Assembly (NCBI GenBank): GCA_002449765.1
Contig: DJXN01000010.1
Coordinates: forward strand, 119,806 to 183,805
Length of the DNA stretch: 64,000 nt
Reading direction: 5' to 3'
DNA from: Fibrobacter sp. UBA7003
GTDB lineage: Bacteria > Fibrobacterota > Fibrobacteria > Fibrobacterales > Fibrobacteraceae
Below are positions 40,273-48,784 of the stretch, in pieces; position 1 is the stretch's first letter, and every line of letters starts with the position of its first letter. Position numbers and translations under genes: made by a program. Under the pieces are notes generated by a model. That model was given only the letters and a program-made list of their open reading frames with translations. It had not been told where the DNA came from and did no database searches.

Positions 40273-40291
40273 TTATTCCACTTTGGAATAA
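40273..40291 (+). promoter_or_regulatory. Palindrome upstream of HD-GYP gene
   Basis: TTATTCCA-CTT-TGGAATAA is a perfect 8-bp palindrome 44 bases before the start of the HD-GYP gene. A near copy lies upstream of the GGDEF/EAL gene at 62894, so it may bind a shared regulator. Confidence 0.45.
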
Positions 40292-40334
40292 AACAGGCTG
40301 TCTTATTTCGTTTTTTGAACATATATTTGGGCTT

Positions 40335-41405
40335 ATGGAACAACCCCGTGCCAAAATTTTAATTGTCGACGATACAAAGACGAATATCGAGATCCTGGAA
40401 GGCGTTTTATCATCCCAGTATGATGTCTATGTGGCCAAGGACGGCAAGAAAGGTATATCGATTGCCGAAAAAGTACACCCCGATATTGTCCTTCTCGACG
40501 TAATGATGCCCGAAATGGACGGTTACGAAACGCTAAGCGTCATGCGAACCAAGGAAGACCTTAAGGATATCCCTGTTTTTTTCTTGACAGCCAAGTCCGA
40601 CAGCGACAGCGAACAGACCGGCCTCGATCTCGGAGCGGTGGACTACATCGCCAAGCCCTGCAATCCGCAACTTGTGCTCCTTCGTGTTAAAAACCAGCTC
40701 GAATACAAACGCCAGCGAGACCACCTGCACGAACTTGTCGACGAAAAAACGGCCGATTTACGCAAGACCCTCAAGGTGATGCTTACAAGCCTCGGTTCGC
40801 TTGCCGAATTCCGCGACCCCGAAACGGGCGGGCATATCAAACGCACGCAGGTCATTGTCCAGCGGCTTGCAGAAGTTCTCCAGAAGAACCCCAAATTTGC
40901 CGAATCGATTCCTTCCATGGAATACGTCGACTACTATGCGACCGCAGCTCCGCTACACGACATAGGGAAGGTCGGCATCGAGGACGAAATCCTGCGCAAG
41001 CCGGGAAAACTCAACGACAGCGAACGCCAAATCATGAGTCAGCATCCCAAGATGGGCTATGACGTTCTCATGAACGCCACGCATGAACTCCATGACAATC
41101 CTATGGTAAAGATTGCTGCCGATATCGCATGGGCTCACCACGAACGATGGGACGGGGAAGGTTACCCGCGCAAGCTCAAGGGAGACGAAATCCCGGTAGG
41201 GGCCAGGCTCATGGCGGTCGCCGATGTTTACGATGCGCTCGTATCCAAACGCCCCTACAAGGATCCCTATCCGCACCAGTATGCGGTCAAGGAAATTCAA
41301 AACGGGAAGGGCACTCAATTCGACCCCGATGTCGTGGATGCATTTATCAGCATCGCAGACGAGCTCCCCCAAACCTACGAACAGTTCAAGGATAATTCAT
41401 TTTGA
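40335..41405 (+). CDS. Response regulator with HD-GYP c-di-GMP phosphodiesterase domain
   Basis: The 356 aa protein has a REC domain (about 5-125; DDTKTN, phospho-acceptor Asp55 in LLDVMMPEMDG, Lys in AKPCNP), a short coiled linker and an HD-GYP domain (about 150-345). The metal motif is HDIGKVGIED (His208-Asp209), followed by HHERWDGEGYPRKLKGDEIP. It should hydrolyse c-di-GMP when activated by phosphorylation. The stop overlaps the TTG start of the hybrid kinase by two bases, so the kinase is the likely partner. I chose ATG 40335; TATATT ends seven bases before it, a possible leaderless start. Confidence 0.94.
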   Translation: MEQPRAKILIVDDTKTNIEILEGVLSSQYDVYVAKDGKKGISIAEKVHPDIVLLDVMMPEMDGYETLSVMRTKEDLKDIPVFFLTAKSDSDSEQTGLDLGAVDYIAKPCNPQLVLLRVKNQLEYKRQRDHLHELVDEKTADLRKTLKVMLTSLGSLAEFRDPETGGHIKRTQVIVQRLAEVLQKNPKFAESIPSMEYVDYYATAAPLHDIGKVGIEDEILRKPGKLNDSERQIMSQHPKMGYDVLMNATHELHDNPMVKIAADIAWAHHERWDGEGYPRKLKGDEIPVGARLMAVADVYDALVSKRPYKDPYPHQYAVKEIQNGKGTQFDPDVVDAFISIADELPQTYEQFKDNSF

Positions 41406-44400
41406 CGAGAAGTGCCGCAAACGCAAAGCGCCGTAAGCTGAGCTGGCGCATTTCCTTTGTCTATACGATTCCGATTATCATCGCAACCGTATTGCTAGTC
41501 TTTGCATTCCTCTACTATCTCGAAAATTCCCTGATTTCTACAGCCTACAGCAGTTCCGAAATCGCCCTAAAACGGACCGTCGAAACATGCGAGGCGCTCA
41601 TTTCCAAGCGACAGGAACTTTTTTCGAAATTTGTATCAAACGCGTCCGGAATCAACAAGCAGAATGCAAAGTCCATTCTTCAAAAGCACCTGCAAGGAAA
41701 CGAAAAACATGTAGATGTCTATTTCGGTTCTGCCGACGGCGAATACATCAGCGCACGGGGCAACACGCTTGACAAAGGTGTTTCTGAATTCAGAACCAAA
41801 GACTGGTACCTGGAAGCGTCGCGAAACAACGGGCTTGTGGCCATCACGGGGCCCAATTTCCGCAAACCGAACAACAAGAAAGTCCTGACACTTTCCAAAG
41901 CCATCCGAGACAAAAGCAAACATGTGAAGGGCGTCGTGGCCGAAGATGTGGAAACGCAGGAACTGGAGCAGACGCTCAGTAGCGGCGTCGACAAGAACGA
42001 AGGCGGAATCATCCTCCTGCTCGACAACAACAGCAACATCATCGAGCATTATCCCGAGCAGACGAACCTTGGCAAAATTGACCTGGACAGCATTCGCACG
42101 CTTCTCGACATGGTTTCGAGCGATTTCGACGTAGACTCCCTCATGATGTATGGGAAAGGCGTAGTCCTCCGCCTGGAACGCACCAACAACCATAGGCAGA
42201 GCTTCGTCTTCATGATGTCGCCCATGAGCAAGTCGCCTTATTATGTCGTGCGCATTCTACACCAGAACTCCGTCGTCGCAAAGTTCAACGAACGGTTCCA
42301 GGGAATCAAGCTGACGCTCATTCTCGCAGTCATCATCCTGATGCTCCTTGCGGGGCTTATCGCCCGAGTCCTGTTCAAACATTTCATCGAAAAAGACTTG
42401 AACGACAGCGTGAGTTCCAGTTCGCTTTTCGATACGCTCCTGTCGAGCCCTAATCTAAGGCTAATCCTCACAAACGAATCCTTCGACATTCTGCAGGCTA
42501 GCAGTACGATTATCGATTTCTTGAACGACGGTGAAGATATCAAGGGAGAAACCCTTTGGAAATACATTCCGTCCGAGCAGTTCAAGAAATTTGCACACCG
42601 CGTGGCGATGGGAGGCGAACTGCACCCCAGCGAACGCCAGACGATGGTGATGATCAAGAATTCGAAGGGTGAAGAATTCTGGTGGAAGATATTCTTCCAG
42701 TTCCTTTCCGAAGCCGACGGCAGCATCCGCTACCTCTTCATGTTGAACGATGAAACGAGCGGCATCCAGAAAGACACCATCCTTGACACCATCATGCTTT
42801 CGGCCGACCGCTCCCTGCTCATGATTTTTGACCGGAGCCGACATATCAAGTACATGTCAAAGCAACTTGGCGACATCTTCGGCATGGACTGGCAGAACCT
42901 GTTGGGATTCTCCCTCAACGACCTTACTTCGTGCGGTTTCCCCGACAACGTGATGGAAAAATTGAACGAGGCGTTCGACAAGCGCGAAATCTGGAAGGAT
43001 TCGTTCATGCTGCCGTCCAAGAACGGCCAGAGCGAAATCTGGTTCCGCGGCGAAGCCGTAACGCTCAAGGCCCAGGAATCTATCGTGGGCTACATGTTCT
43101 CGATGACGGACATTTCCGAAATCATGGCCGCTCGGGAAATTGCAGAACAGGCCACCCAGGCAAAGAGCGAATTCCTCGCCAACATGAGCCACGAAATCCG
43201 CACCCCGATGAATGCGATTATCGGCATGGCACACCTTATTTCGGAAACGGAATTGAACGAGCGCCAGCGCGGTTTTGTCGACCGCATCAGCCATGCGGCA
43301 AAGTCCCTGCTCGGCATCATCAACAATATCCTCGACTTCTCGAAAATCGAAGCCAAAAAACAGGAACTCGAAGTCACGCAGTTTGTTTTGCAGGATGTCA
43401 TCAGCGAAGTGGCATCGCTTGCCGAAGTGCGAATCGCCGGCCGACCCATCGAACTGATTGTCGATGTGGACCCGGACATCCCCGAAACACTCATGGGCGA
43501 CCCGTTACGCCTTTCGCAGATTTTCACGAACCTCGTGAACAATGCGACAAAGTTCACCGAGAAAGGCGACATCACGTTGAAAGTCCAGATCGAAAGCATG
43601 ACCGACAAGAACGTGCGCCTGGCCTTCAGCGTGAAGGATACGGGCATCGGCATGACGCCCGAACAGCAGGGGAGGCTATTCAAGGCCTTCACCCAGGCGG
43701 ACGGTTCCACGACCCGCAAGTACGGCGGCACGGGACTTGGGCTTGTCATTTCCAAATCGCTCGTGGAACTCATGGGCGGACAGATGCAGGTCGAAAGCGA
43801 ACAGAACGTCGGTTCTCGATTCTTCTTCACGATTACCATTCCGATAGCGCCCCAGGCGAGCACGCCGAAATGGAAGAGCGTCAATTCGTTTGCCGGCAAG
43901 AACGTGTTGCTGGTGGATGATTGCGCAAACGCTCGCGCCGTGTTGCGCCATATCCTTTCCAAGTTGAACTGCGTGGTCGAGGAAGCCTGTTCGGCAGCCG
44001 AGGCGTTCGACCTTATCCAAGCCCACGAAGAAGCCAAGGAAGCCCCCTACGACATCTTCCTCGTCGACTACAAGATGGGCCTCGAAACCGGGTTCGACTT
44101 TGCAAAGGGAATCCCGCAATCCATGCGTTCCATCCCGAAAATTCTCATGCACCCGCTCCACTTCGAGGAACAGGAGCATGACACGGCTGTCAAACTCGGC
44201 TATAACAGTTGCGTTGCGAAACCGCTACAGATCAGTTCGCTGCTCAGCGCCCTGCAAGAAGCCACAGGTCTGACGCTTACCTACCGAAAGGCCGTCAAGA
44301 AGGAAAAACGCAAAATTTATTTCAAGCCGGCGAAGGTCCTGCTCGTGGAGGACAACCAGATGAACCAGGAACTGGCGACATCCCTCCTGAATTCTGTCGG

Positions 44401-45379
44401 GCTAACCACGATGATTGCGAACAACGGCAAGGAAGCGCTCGACCTCCTGAAACCGAATTCCTTCGATCTGGTGCTTATGGACCTGCAGATGCCTGTGATG
44501 GACGGCATTACGGCGACAAAGGAAATCCGAGGCAGGGGAGAGGAGTATTTCAAGAAAGTCCCGATTCTTGCCATGAGCGCCCGCGCATTCCAGAAAGACA
44601 AGGAAGAATGCTTCGAGGTCGGTATGAACTCCTATATCGTGAAGCCGATCGACCCGACCTTGCTATACGAGGACTTGGCCAAGTTCCTTCCCGTTGCGGC
44701 CGAAGAAGCAGAATCACAGCGGACAGTCGTTTCGACCGGCAAGAACCAGATGGCCGAAGACGATTCGATATTTGTGTCGCAGTTCTCCAAGGTCAGAAAT
44801 TTCGATGCATCTTCCGGTCTCTACCATGCGAACAACAACAAGACCATTTACTTGAGAATCCTGCAAGGCTTTGTTCGCGATTATGCAGGACTGGACCTGC
44901 GCAAGAAAATTGAGACATCCAAATTCGAAGAGGCGACGCGCATTACCCATACCATCAAGGGCCTTTGCGGAACCATCGGCTCCACGCATGTCCAATCGCT
45001 CGGTGCAGCCGTAGAAAACACCCTATCGCAAAAGCAGCGTAATTTTGACGAATACAACGCATTTGAATCAGCGCTCCACGAATTGATCGAAGACCTCTCG
45101 GTTGTGCTTAAGGATATCGCCACAGAACAGGCGACCCCGGCGCAAAAAGTTGCAGATCCGAATGCGGTTGAAAAACTGAAAAAAGCCCTCGAAGAACTGA
45201 AACCGGCCGTTGATTCCTGTTCATCGACACAATGCAAGCGCATTCTGGATTCCGTCGAAAATCTCGCATTCAGCGACCAGGTCAATGACCTGATCACAAA
45301 GCTCGTTAACCAGATTGACGACTACGAGTTTAGCGAAGCCGAAGACACCATCAAGGAAATAGAGAAAACCTTCGCGTAA
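41402..45379 (+). CDS. Hybrid sensor histidine kinase (Cache-PAS-HisKA-HATPase-REC-REC-Hpt)
   Basis: The 1325 aa protein begins at a TTG that overlaps the HD-GYP stop (TTGA). Order: TM1 (about 17-38), periplasmic Cache-like sensor (40-300), TM2 (302-325), two PAS-like domains (345-465, 470-590), HisKA with His597 (MSHEIRTPMNAIIG), HATPase (about 700-820), REC1 with Asp889 (FLVDYKM), REC2 with Asp1027 (LVLMDLQMP), and an Hpt domain with His1183 (THTIKG). It is a full phosphorelay chain in one polypeptide. The periplasmic ligand is unknown. Output is probably the HD-GYP regulator just upstream. Confidence 0.93.
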   Translation: MTRSAANAKRRKLSWRISFVYTIPIIIATVLLVFAFLYYLENSLISTAYSSSEIALKRTVETCEALISKRQELFSKFVSNASGINKQNAKSILQKHLQGNEKHVDVYFGSADGEYISARGNTLDKGVSEFRTKDWYLEASRNNGLVAITGPNFRKPNNKKVLTLSKAIRDKSKHVKGVVAEDVETQELEQTLSSGVDKNEGGIILLLDNNSNIIEHYPEQTNLGKIDLDSIRTLLDMVSSDFDVDSLMMYGKGVVLRLERTNNHRQSFVFMMSPMSKSPYYVVRILHQNSVVAKFNERFQGIKLTLILAVIILMLLAGLIARVLFKHFIEKDLNDSVSSSSLFDTLLSSPNLRLILTNESFDILQASSTIIDFLNDGEDIKGETLWKYIPSEQFKKFAHRVAMGGELHPSERQTMVMIKNSKGEEFWWKIFFQFLSEADGSIRYLFMLNDETSGIQKDTILDTIMLSADRSLLMIFDRSRHIKYMSKQLGDIFGMDWQNLLGFSLNDLTSCGFPDNVMEKLNEAFDKREIWKDSFMLPSKNGQSEIWFRGEAVTLKAQESIVGYMFSMTDISEIMAAREIAEQATQAKSEFLANMSHEIRTPMNAIIGMAHLISETELNERQRGFVDRISHAAKSLLGIINNILDFSKIEAKKQELEVTQFVLQDVISEVASLAEVRIAGRPIELIVDVDPDIPETLMGDPLRLSQIFTNLVNNATKFTEKGDITLKVQIESMTDKNVRLAFSVKDTGIGMTPEQQGRLFKAFTQADGSTTRKYGGTGLGLVISKSLVELMGGQMQVESEQNVGSRFFFTITIPIAPQASTPKWKSVNSFAGKNVLLVDDCANARAVLRHILSKLNCVVEEACSAAEAFDLIQAHEEAKEAPYDIFLVDYKMGLETGFDFAKGIPQSMRSIPKILMHPLHFEEQEHDTAVKLGYNSCVAKPLQISSLLSALQEATGLTLTYRKAVKKEKRKIYFKPAKVLLVEDNQMNQELATSLLNSVGLTTMIANNGKEALDLLKPNSFDLVLMDLQMPVMDGITATKEIRGRGEEYFKKVPILAMSARAFQKDKEECFEVGMNSYIVKPIDPTLLYEDLAKFLPVAAEEAESQRTVVSTGKNQMAEDDSIFVSQFSKVRNFDASSGLYHANNNKTIYLRILQGFVRDYAGLDLRKKIETSKFEEATRITHTIKGLCGTIGSTHVQSLGAAVENTLSQKQRNFDEYNAFESALHELIEDLSVVLKDIATEQATPAQKVADPNAVEKLKKALEELKPAVDSCSSTQCKRILDSVENLAFSDQVNDLITKLVNQIDDYEFSEAEDTIKEIEKTFA

Positions 45380-45381
45380 GG

Positions 45382-45639
45382 CTATCGGGCTAGAACCATT
45401 GCAGCGACAAACGCGAGCGCCACAATTACCGCAGCCGCGATGGCGAACGGGTTCGCCTTTTTCTTCTTGTTGCCGTATTCGTCCGTCCCGAATTCATTCT
45501 CCAAAATTTCATCGTAATCCGGCGTTTCGAGGTCGGTGAATTCTGAGCCTTCTTTCCAGCCGGTATTGGCGTCGCTCCCGCAATGCGGGCAGAACGTGGC
45601 GTCATCTTTCAGTTCGGAATGGCAGTGAGGGCAGTACAT
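45382..45639 (-). CDS. Small zinc-ribbon membrane protein
   Basis: The 85 aa protein has a double zinc knuckle (MYCPHCHSELKDDATFCPHC), an acidic middle (DYDEILENEFG), a KKKK stop-transfer patch and a single C-terminal membrane helix (AIAAAVIVALAFVAAMVLAR). It is a tail-anchored type often found near regulators, function unknown. The start at 45639 is the first codon of the zinc motif; upstream in-frame sequence is repetitive ATTGATGATT DNA and unlikely to code. It converges on the hybrid kinase with a gap of two bases. Confidence 0.75.
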   Translation of the reverse strand: MYCPHCHSELKDDATFCPHCGSDANTGWKEGSEFTDLETPDYDEILENEFGTDEYGNKKKKANPFAIAAAVIVALAFVAAMVLAR

Positions 45640-45642
45640 AAT

Positions 45643-45745
45643 TGATGATTGATAATGGATGATTGATAATTGATGATGGATAATGGAGGATAGCATTGTC
45701 ATGCCCGCGGCTTGTAGTGAGCATGTCGAACTAAGGCGGGCATCT
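45643..45745. repeat. Direct repeats and GTCAT-ended hairpin
   Basis: From 45643 to 45687 the words ATTGATGATTGATAATGG and variants repeat about three times in tandem. From 45699 to 45745 comes GTCATGCCCGCGG, then AACTAAGGCGGGCATC, a long hairpin of the dispersed intergenic type. No gene is seen. Confidence 0.6.
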
Positions 45746-45749
45746 TCGT

Positions 45750-46547
45750 TTATTTCGTGAATTTATAACGGCCGAGCAGATCAAAATAGCGTGCCTTGGG
45801 AGAGATTTTGACGGGCTTAACAGTCTTGCGGATAGAGGTGGTTCCTTCGGTTTTTGAATAATAATGTATCGTTATGAATCCATCGGAATAAAATGACAAC
45901 GAATAGCCGTCGTTCATGGGTTCGTAAGTAATCGTATTGGCGATTATTCCATTTTTGTTCAGTTCAAGACATTTGTCGCTTTCCGTGCTGCTTACATACA
46001 ATTTTGTATTGGACAGCGATGCCGAATTGTCCTTCCCGGAGTATCTGTTGATGACCACGGTATCGCCCTTGTTGATGATTTCCTCGAAAATTTCTTGACC
46101 GAAATCCAGATCTTTTGTCAGAACGCTTGCGGACTGACTTGTCACCTTTATGGTCTTTTGGTTCCCCAAGACTCCCTGGACATAATAATTCTCGAAAATA
46201 AATGTGGTATCTCCTGAGATGGAATCCTTCATGAAATACTCGATGCCCTGTTTTGTCAAGGTGCTTTCATCCTTGTTCCAATAGTAATTCATTGTGGAGG
46301 TCGAGCCGCTTTCTTTCTCGAAAAATTGGCTTCTGCTCACTTTGCCATTGGAGTATGTGTATGTTTGATTGTAAAGATTTGGCGAGATGACGGAATCTAA
46401 TTGGAGTCCGCTATCTTCAATCATGTAGTAACCAGCAATCTCTTTGAAAACGGCGTCTGTGCAAGTGTTAGCAGAAACGGTGGTGCTTATCGCGAATGCA
46501 CTAGCAAAAAACAAGGCGATAAAATTGCTTTTTTTGAGTTGTTCCAT
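45750..46547 (-). CDS. Secreted hypothetical protein, tandem paralog 1
   Basis: The 265 aa protein has a signal peptide (about 1-26, cleaved TVSA-N) followed by CTDAVFKEIAGYY. The mature region is beta-rich with many Thr/Ser/Tyr and no known domain. The last 38 residues (EGTTSIRKTVKPVKISPKAR, then YFDLLGRYKFTK) are nearly identical to the paralog at 46671 and resemble a type-IX sorting tail. AGGAGGAAAA precedes the ATG. It lies downstream of its paralog with its own terminator in between. Function is unknown. Confidence 0.75.
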   Translation of the reverse strand: MEQLKKSNFIALFFASAFAISTTVSANTCTDAVFKEIAGYYMIEDSGLQLDSVISPNLYNQTYTYSNGKVSRSQFFEKESGSTSTMNYYWNKDESTLTKQGIEYFMKDSISGDTTFIFENYYVQGVLGNQKTIKVTSQSASVLTKDLDFGQEIFEEIINKGDTVVINRYSGKDNSASLSNTKLYVSSTESDKCLELNKNGIIANTITYEPMNDGYSLSFYSDGFITIHYYSKTEGTTSIRKTVKPVKISPKARYFDLLGRYKFTK

Positions 46548-46580
46548 TTTTCCTCCTATTTAATTTGCTTTAAATATAAC

Positions 46581-46609
46581 AAAAAACCGCCAGGCATGTG
46601 CCTAACGGT
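46581..46609 (-). terminator. Terminator between the tandem paralogs
   Basis: On the minus strand ACCGTTAGGC (46600-46609), loop ACAT, GCCTGGCGGT (46586-46595), then T5 or more. It is nearly identical to the terminator at 47494. Confidence 0.85.
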
Positions 46610-46670
46610 TCCATCGCTTTTTGTTTGAATCCTATTGACATCGCACCCGCAGTGGGGGCAGAACGTGGGA

Positions 46671-47465
46671 TTATCTCGTGTACTTATAACGGCCCAGCAG
46701 GTCGAAGTAGCGGGCCTTGGGAGAGATTTTGACGGGCTTGACTGTTTTGTGGAGGGAGGTTGTTCCTTCGGTTTTTATAAAGAAGAATTCTCTAAAGTAG
46801 TCTTCGCTTTCAACACTTACAGAATAACCTTTTTCATTGGGCTTGTATAACAGGGTGTAATTAATTTGGCCATCGGCATCGTATTCATAGCATTTGTTGT
46901 CATTATTTGGATCTGCTGCATAGACTTTTTGACTTGTTCTAACGGAATCCGTATTGTAATCGAAGTATCTTTTTTGTATCACGGAGTCTTGTGTCAAAAT
47001 ATATTCAGTTAACCAATGAATTTTGTCTTCAACCTGTTCTACAGTAATATAGTTCGGCGTAATTTTAGTTGTCTTTATCCCGCCGTATTCACCATTGGAG
47101 TAAACTTTTTCTTGGTAACATAACGTATCTTTCGCTTGGCATTTAGAAACGATGTATTCGATACCTTTGTTTTTTAGTGCGGTCTCATTCGTGTCGTTGT
47201 AGAAAGGGGAAATACGAATTTCTTCGCCTTCTTCCTTGGTATCATACTGTGTTTCGGCGATTTTCCCATCTTTGTAGATGTATTTATGCGTCCACTCGTT
47301 TCCATTTTCGTTAAAGTAGGATGAATCAATGTGAAACTCGCTTTCCGGATTGAGGTATGGATTCGCGAGATGCGTAAACCAGACATCCGTGCATTTATTT
47401 GCCAAGGATGCAGTATTCAATGACAATACGGCAATAGAAACAAGAAAAAAAGATTTGCGAATCAC
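46671..47465 (-). CDS. Secreted hypothetical protein, tandem paralog 2
   Basis: The 264 aa protein starts at GTG 47465 after AAGGAGGTCTTTC. The signal peptide is about 1-22 (ASLA-N), followed by KCTDVWFTHLANPY, the same CTD motif as its paralog. The middle is diverged while the end (EGTTSLHKTVKPVKISPKAR then YFDLLGRYKYTR) is conserved even at DNA level. That pattern suggests a duplicated gene whose tail is under constraint or gene conversion. No enzyme motif is visible. Confidence 0.75.
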   Translation of the reverse strand: MIRKSFFLVSIAVLSLNTASLANKCTDVWFTHLANPYLNPESEFHIDSSYFNENGNEWTHKYIYKDGKIAETQYDTKEEGEEIRISPFYNDTNETALKNKGIEYIVSKCQAKDTLCYQEKVYSNGEYGGIKTTKITPNYITVEQVEDKIHWLTEYILTQDSVIQKRYFDYNTDSVRTSQKVYAADPNNDNKCYEYDADGQINYTLLYKPNEKGYSVSVESEDYFREFFFIKTEGTTSLHKTVKPVKISPKARYFDLLGRYKYTR

Positions 47466-47493
47466 GAAAGACCTCCTTAATTTGCTTTAAATA

Positions 47494-47523
47494 TAAAAAA
47501 CCGCCAGGCGATTGCCTAGCGGT
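47494..47523 (-). terminator. Terminator of fba
   Basis: On the minus strand ACCGCTAGGC (47514-47523), loop AATC, GCCTGGCGGT (47500-47509), then six T. The stem and following TATATTTAAAGCAAATTAA are shared with the intergenic region at 46560-46610. Confidence 0.88.
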
Positions 47524-47586
47524 CTTTAAGCTTTTGGCTTGAATCCTATCGGTCGCTGCGCGACCTCCAGGATGACAAATCAAACA

Positions 47587-48588
47587 TTACAGCTTGTTGT
47601 TGGAACCAAGAACGTCGACGATCTTGTGTTCGTACATCTTCTGCATGTTTTCGCGAGCCGGCTTGAGGTACTGGCGCGGGTCGAAGTGTTCCGGATGTTC
47701 GTCGAAATACTTACGGATAGCGGCAGTCATGGCGAGACGGCTGTCAGAGTCGATGTTGATCTTGCAAACAGCGGACTTGGCAGCTTCGCGGAGCTGTTCT
47801 TCCGGAATACCGACGGCATCCGGGAGCTTGCCACCGTGGGCGTTGATGGTGTCCACTTCGTCCTGCGGCACGGAAGAAGAACCGTGGAGCACGATCGGGA
47901 AGCCCGGGAGCTTTTTTTCGATGGCGTGGAGCACGTCGAATGCCAGGGGAGGCGGAACGAGCCTGCCAGTCTTCGGGTCGCGAGTGCACTGTTCCGGCTT
48001 GAACTTGTAAGCACCGTGGCTGGTACCGATGGAGATAGCGAGGGAGTCGCAGCCCGTACGGGTAGCGAAGTCGATCACTTCTTCCGGCTTGGTGTAGTGG
48101 GATTCTTCAGCCTGGACTTCGTCTTCCACACCGGCGAGCACGCCGAGTTCAGCTTCGACGGTCACGTCGTGCTGGTGAGCGTATTCAACAACCTTCTTGG
48201 TGAGGGCGATGTTGTCTTCGTACGGAAGAGCGGAACCGTCGATCATCACGGAAGAGAAACCGTTGTCGATGCAGTCCTTGCAGAGTTCGAAAGAGTCACC
48301 GTGGTCGAGGTGGAGCACGATTTGCGGATTGGCGCAGCCGAGTTCCTTGGCGTATTCAACAGCACCCTGGGCCATGTAGCGGAGGATGGTGCCGTTGGCG
48401 TAGTTGCGGGCACCCTTAGAGACCTGCATGATCACCGGAGACTTCTGCTTCACAGCAGCCTGCACGATGGCCTGCATCTGTTCCATGGTGTTGAAGTTGA
48501 AAGCCGGGATAGCGTAGCCACCCTTAACAGCCTTTGCAAACATTTCCCTGGTGTTCACCAGGCCGAGTTCCTTGTAAGAAACTGCCAT
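47587..48588 (-). CDS. fba: Fructose-bisphosphate aldolase, class II
   Basis: The 333 aa zinc-dependent aldolase splits fructose 1,6-bisphosphate in glycolysis. Motifs: GGYAIPAFNFNTMEQMQAIV, zinc ligands in IVLHLDHGDSFELCK and VTVEAELG, SIGTSHGAYKF, and IVLHGSSSVPQ. The N-terminal residues are typical. Strong codon bias fits a highly expressed gene. It stands alone with a terminator behind it and a 196-base gap to the divergent gene at 48785. Confidence 0.97.
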   Translation of the reverse strand: MAVSYKELGLVNTREMFAKAVKGGYAIPAFNFNTMEQMQAIVQAAVKQKSPVIMQVSKGARNYANGTILRYMAQGAVEYAKELGCANPQIVLHLDHGDSFELCKDCIDNGFSSVMIDGSALPYEDNIALTKKVVEYAHQHDVTVEAELGVLAGVEDEVQAEESHYTKPEEVIDFATRTGCDSLAISIGTSHGAYKFKPEQCTRDPKTGRLVPPPLAFDVLHAIEKKLPGFPIVLHGSSSVPQDEVDTINAHGGKLPDAVGIPEEQLREAAKSAVCKINIDSDSRLAMTAAIRKYFDEHPEHFDPRQYLKPARENMQKMYEHKIVDVLGSNNKL

Positions 48589-48784
48589 TTGTTTTACCTC
48601 TTGATTCTTTGGCGACTTGCATCGCCGGTTAAAAGTTACGGGGCTAAAGATAGCATTTTCACACTGTTTTGTCCACCAATTTCGTCGCCGTTCCGCGCGT
48701 GCCTGTCCGGTTTTCTTGTTTTTACTTGCGCACCTTGCGCCATGAATGTATATTAGTGTAGGTGTCTGGTTTTAAGGAGTATCT

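Noticed and set aside
45643..45690. CRISPR-like short repeats
   Set aside because: The units are adjacent ATTGATGATT words with no spacers and no cas genes nearby.
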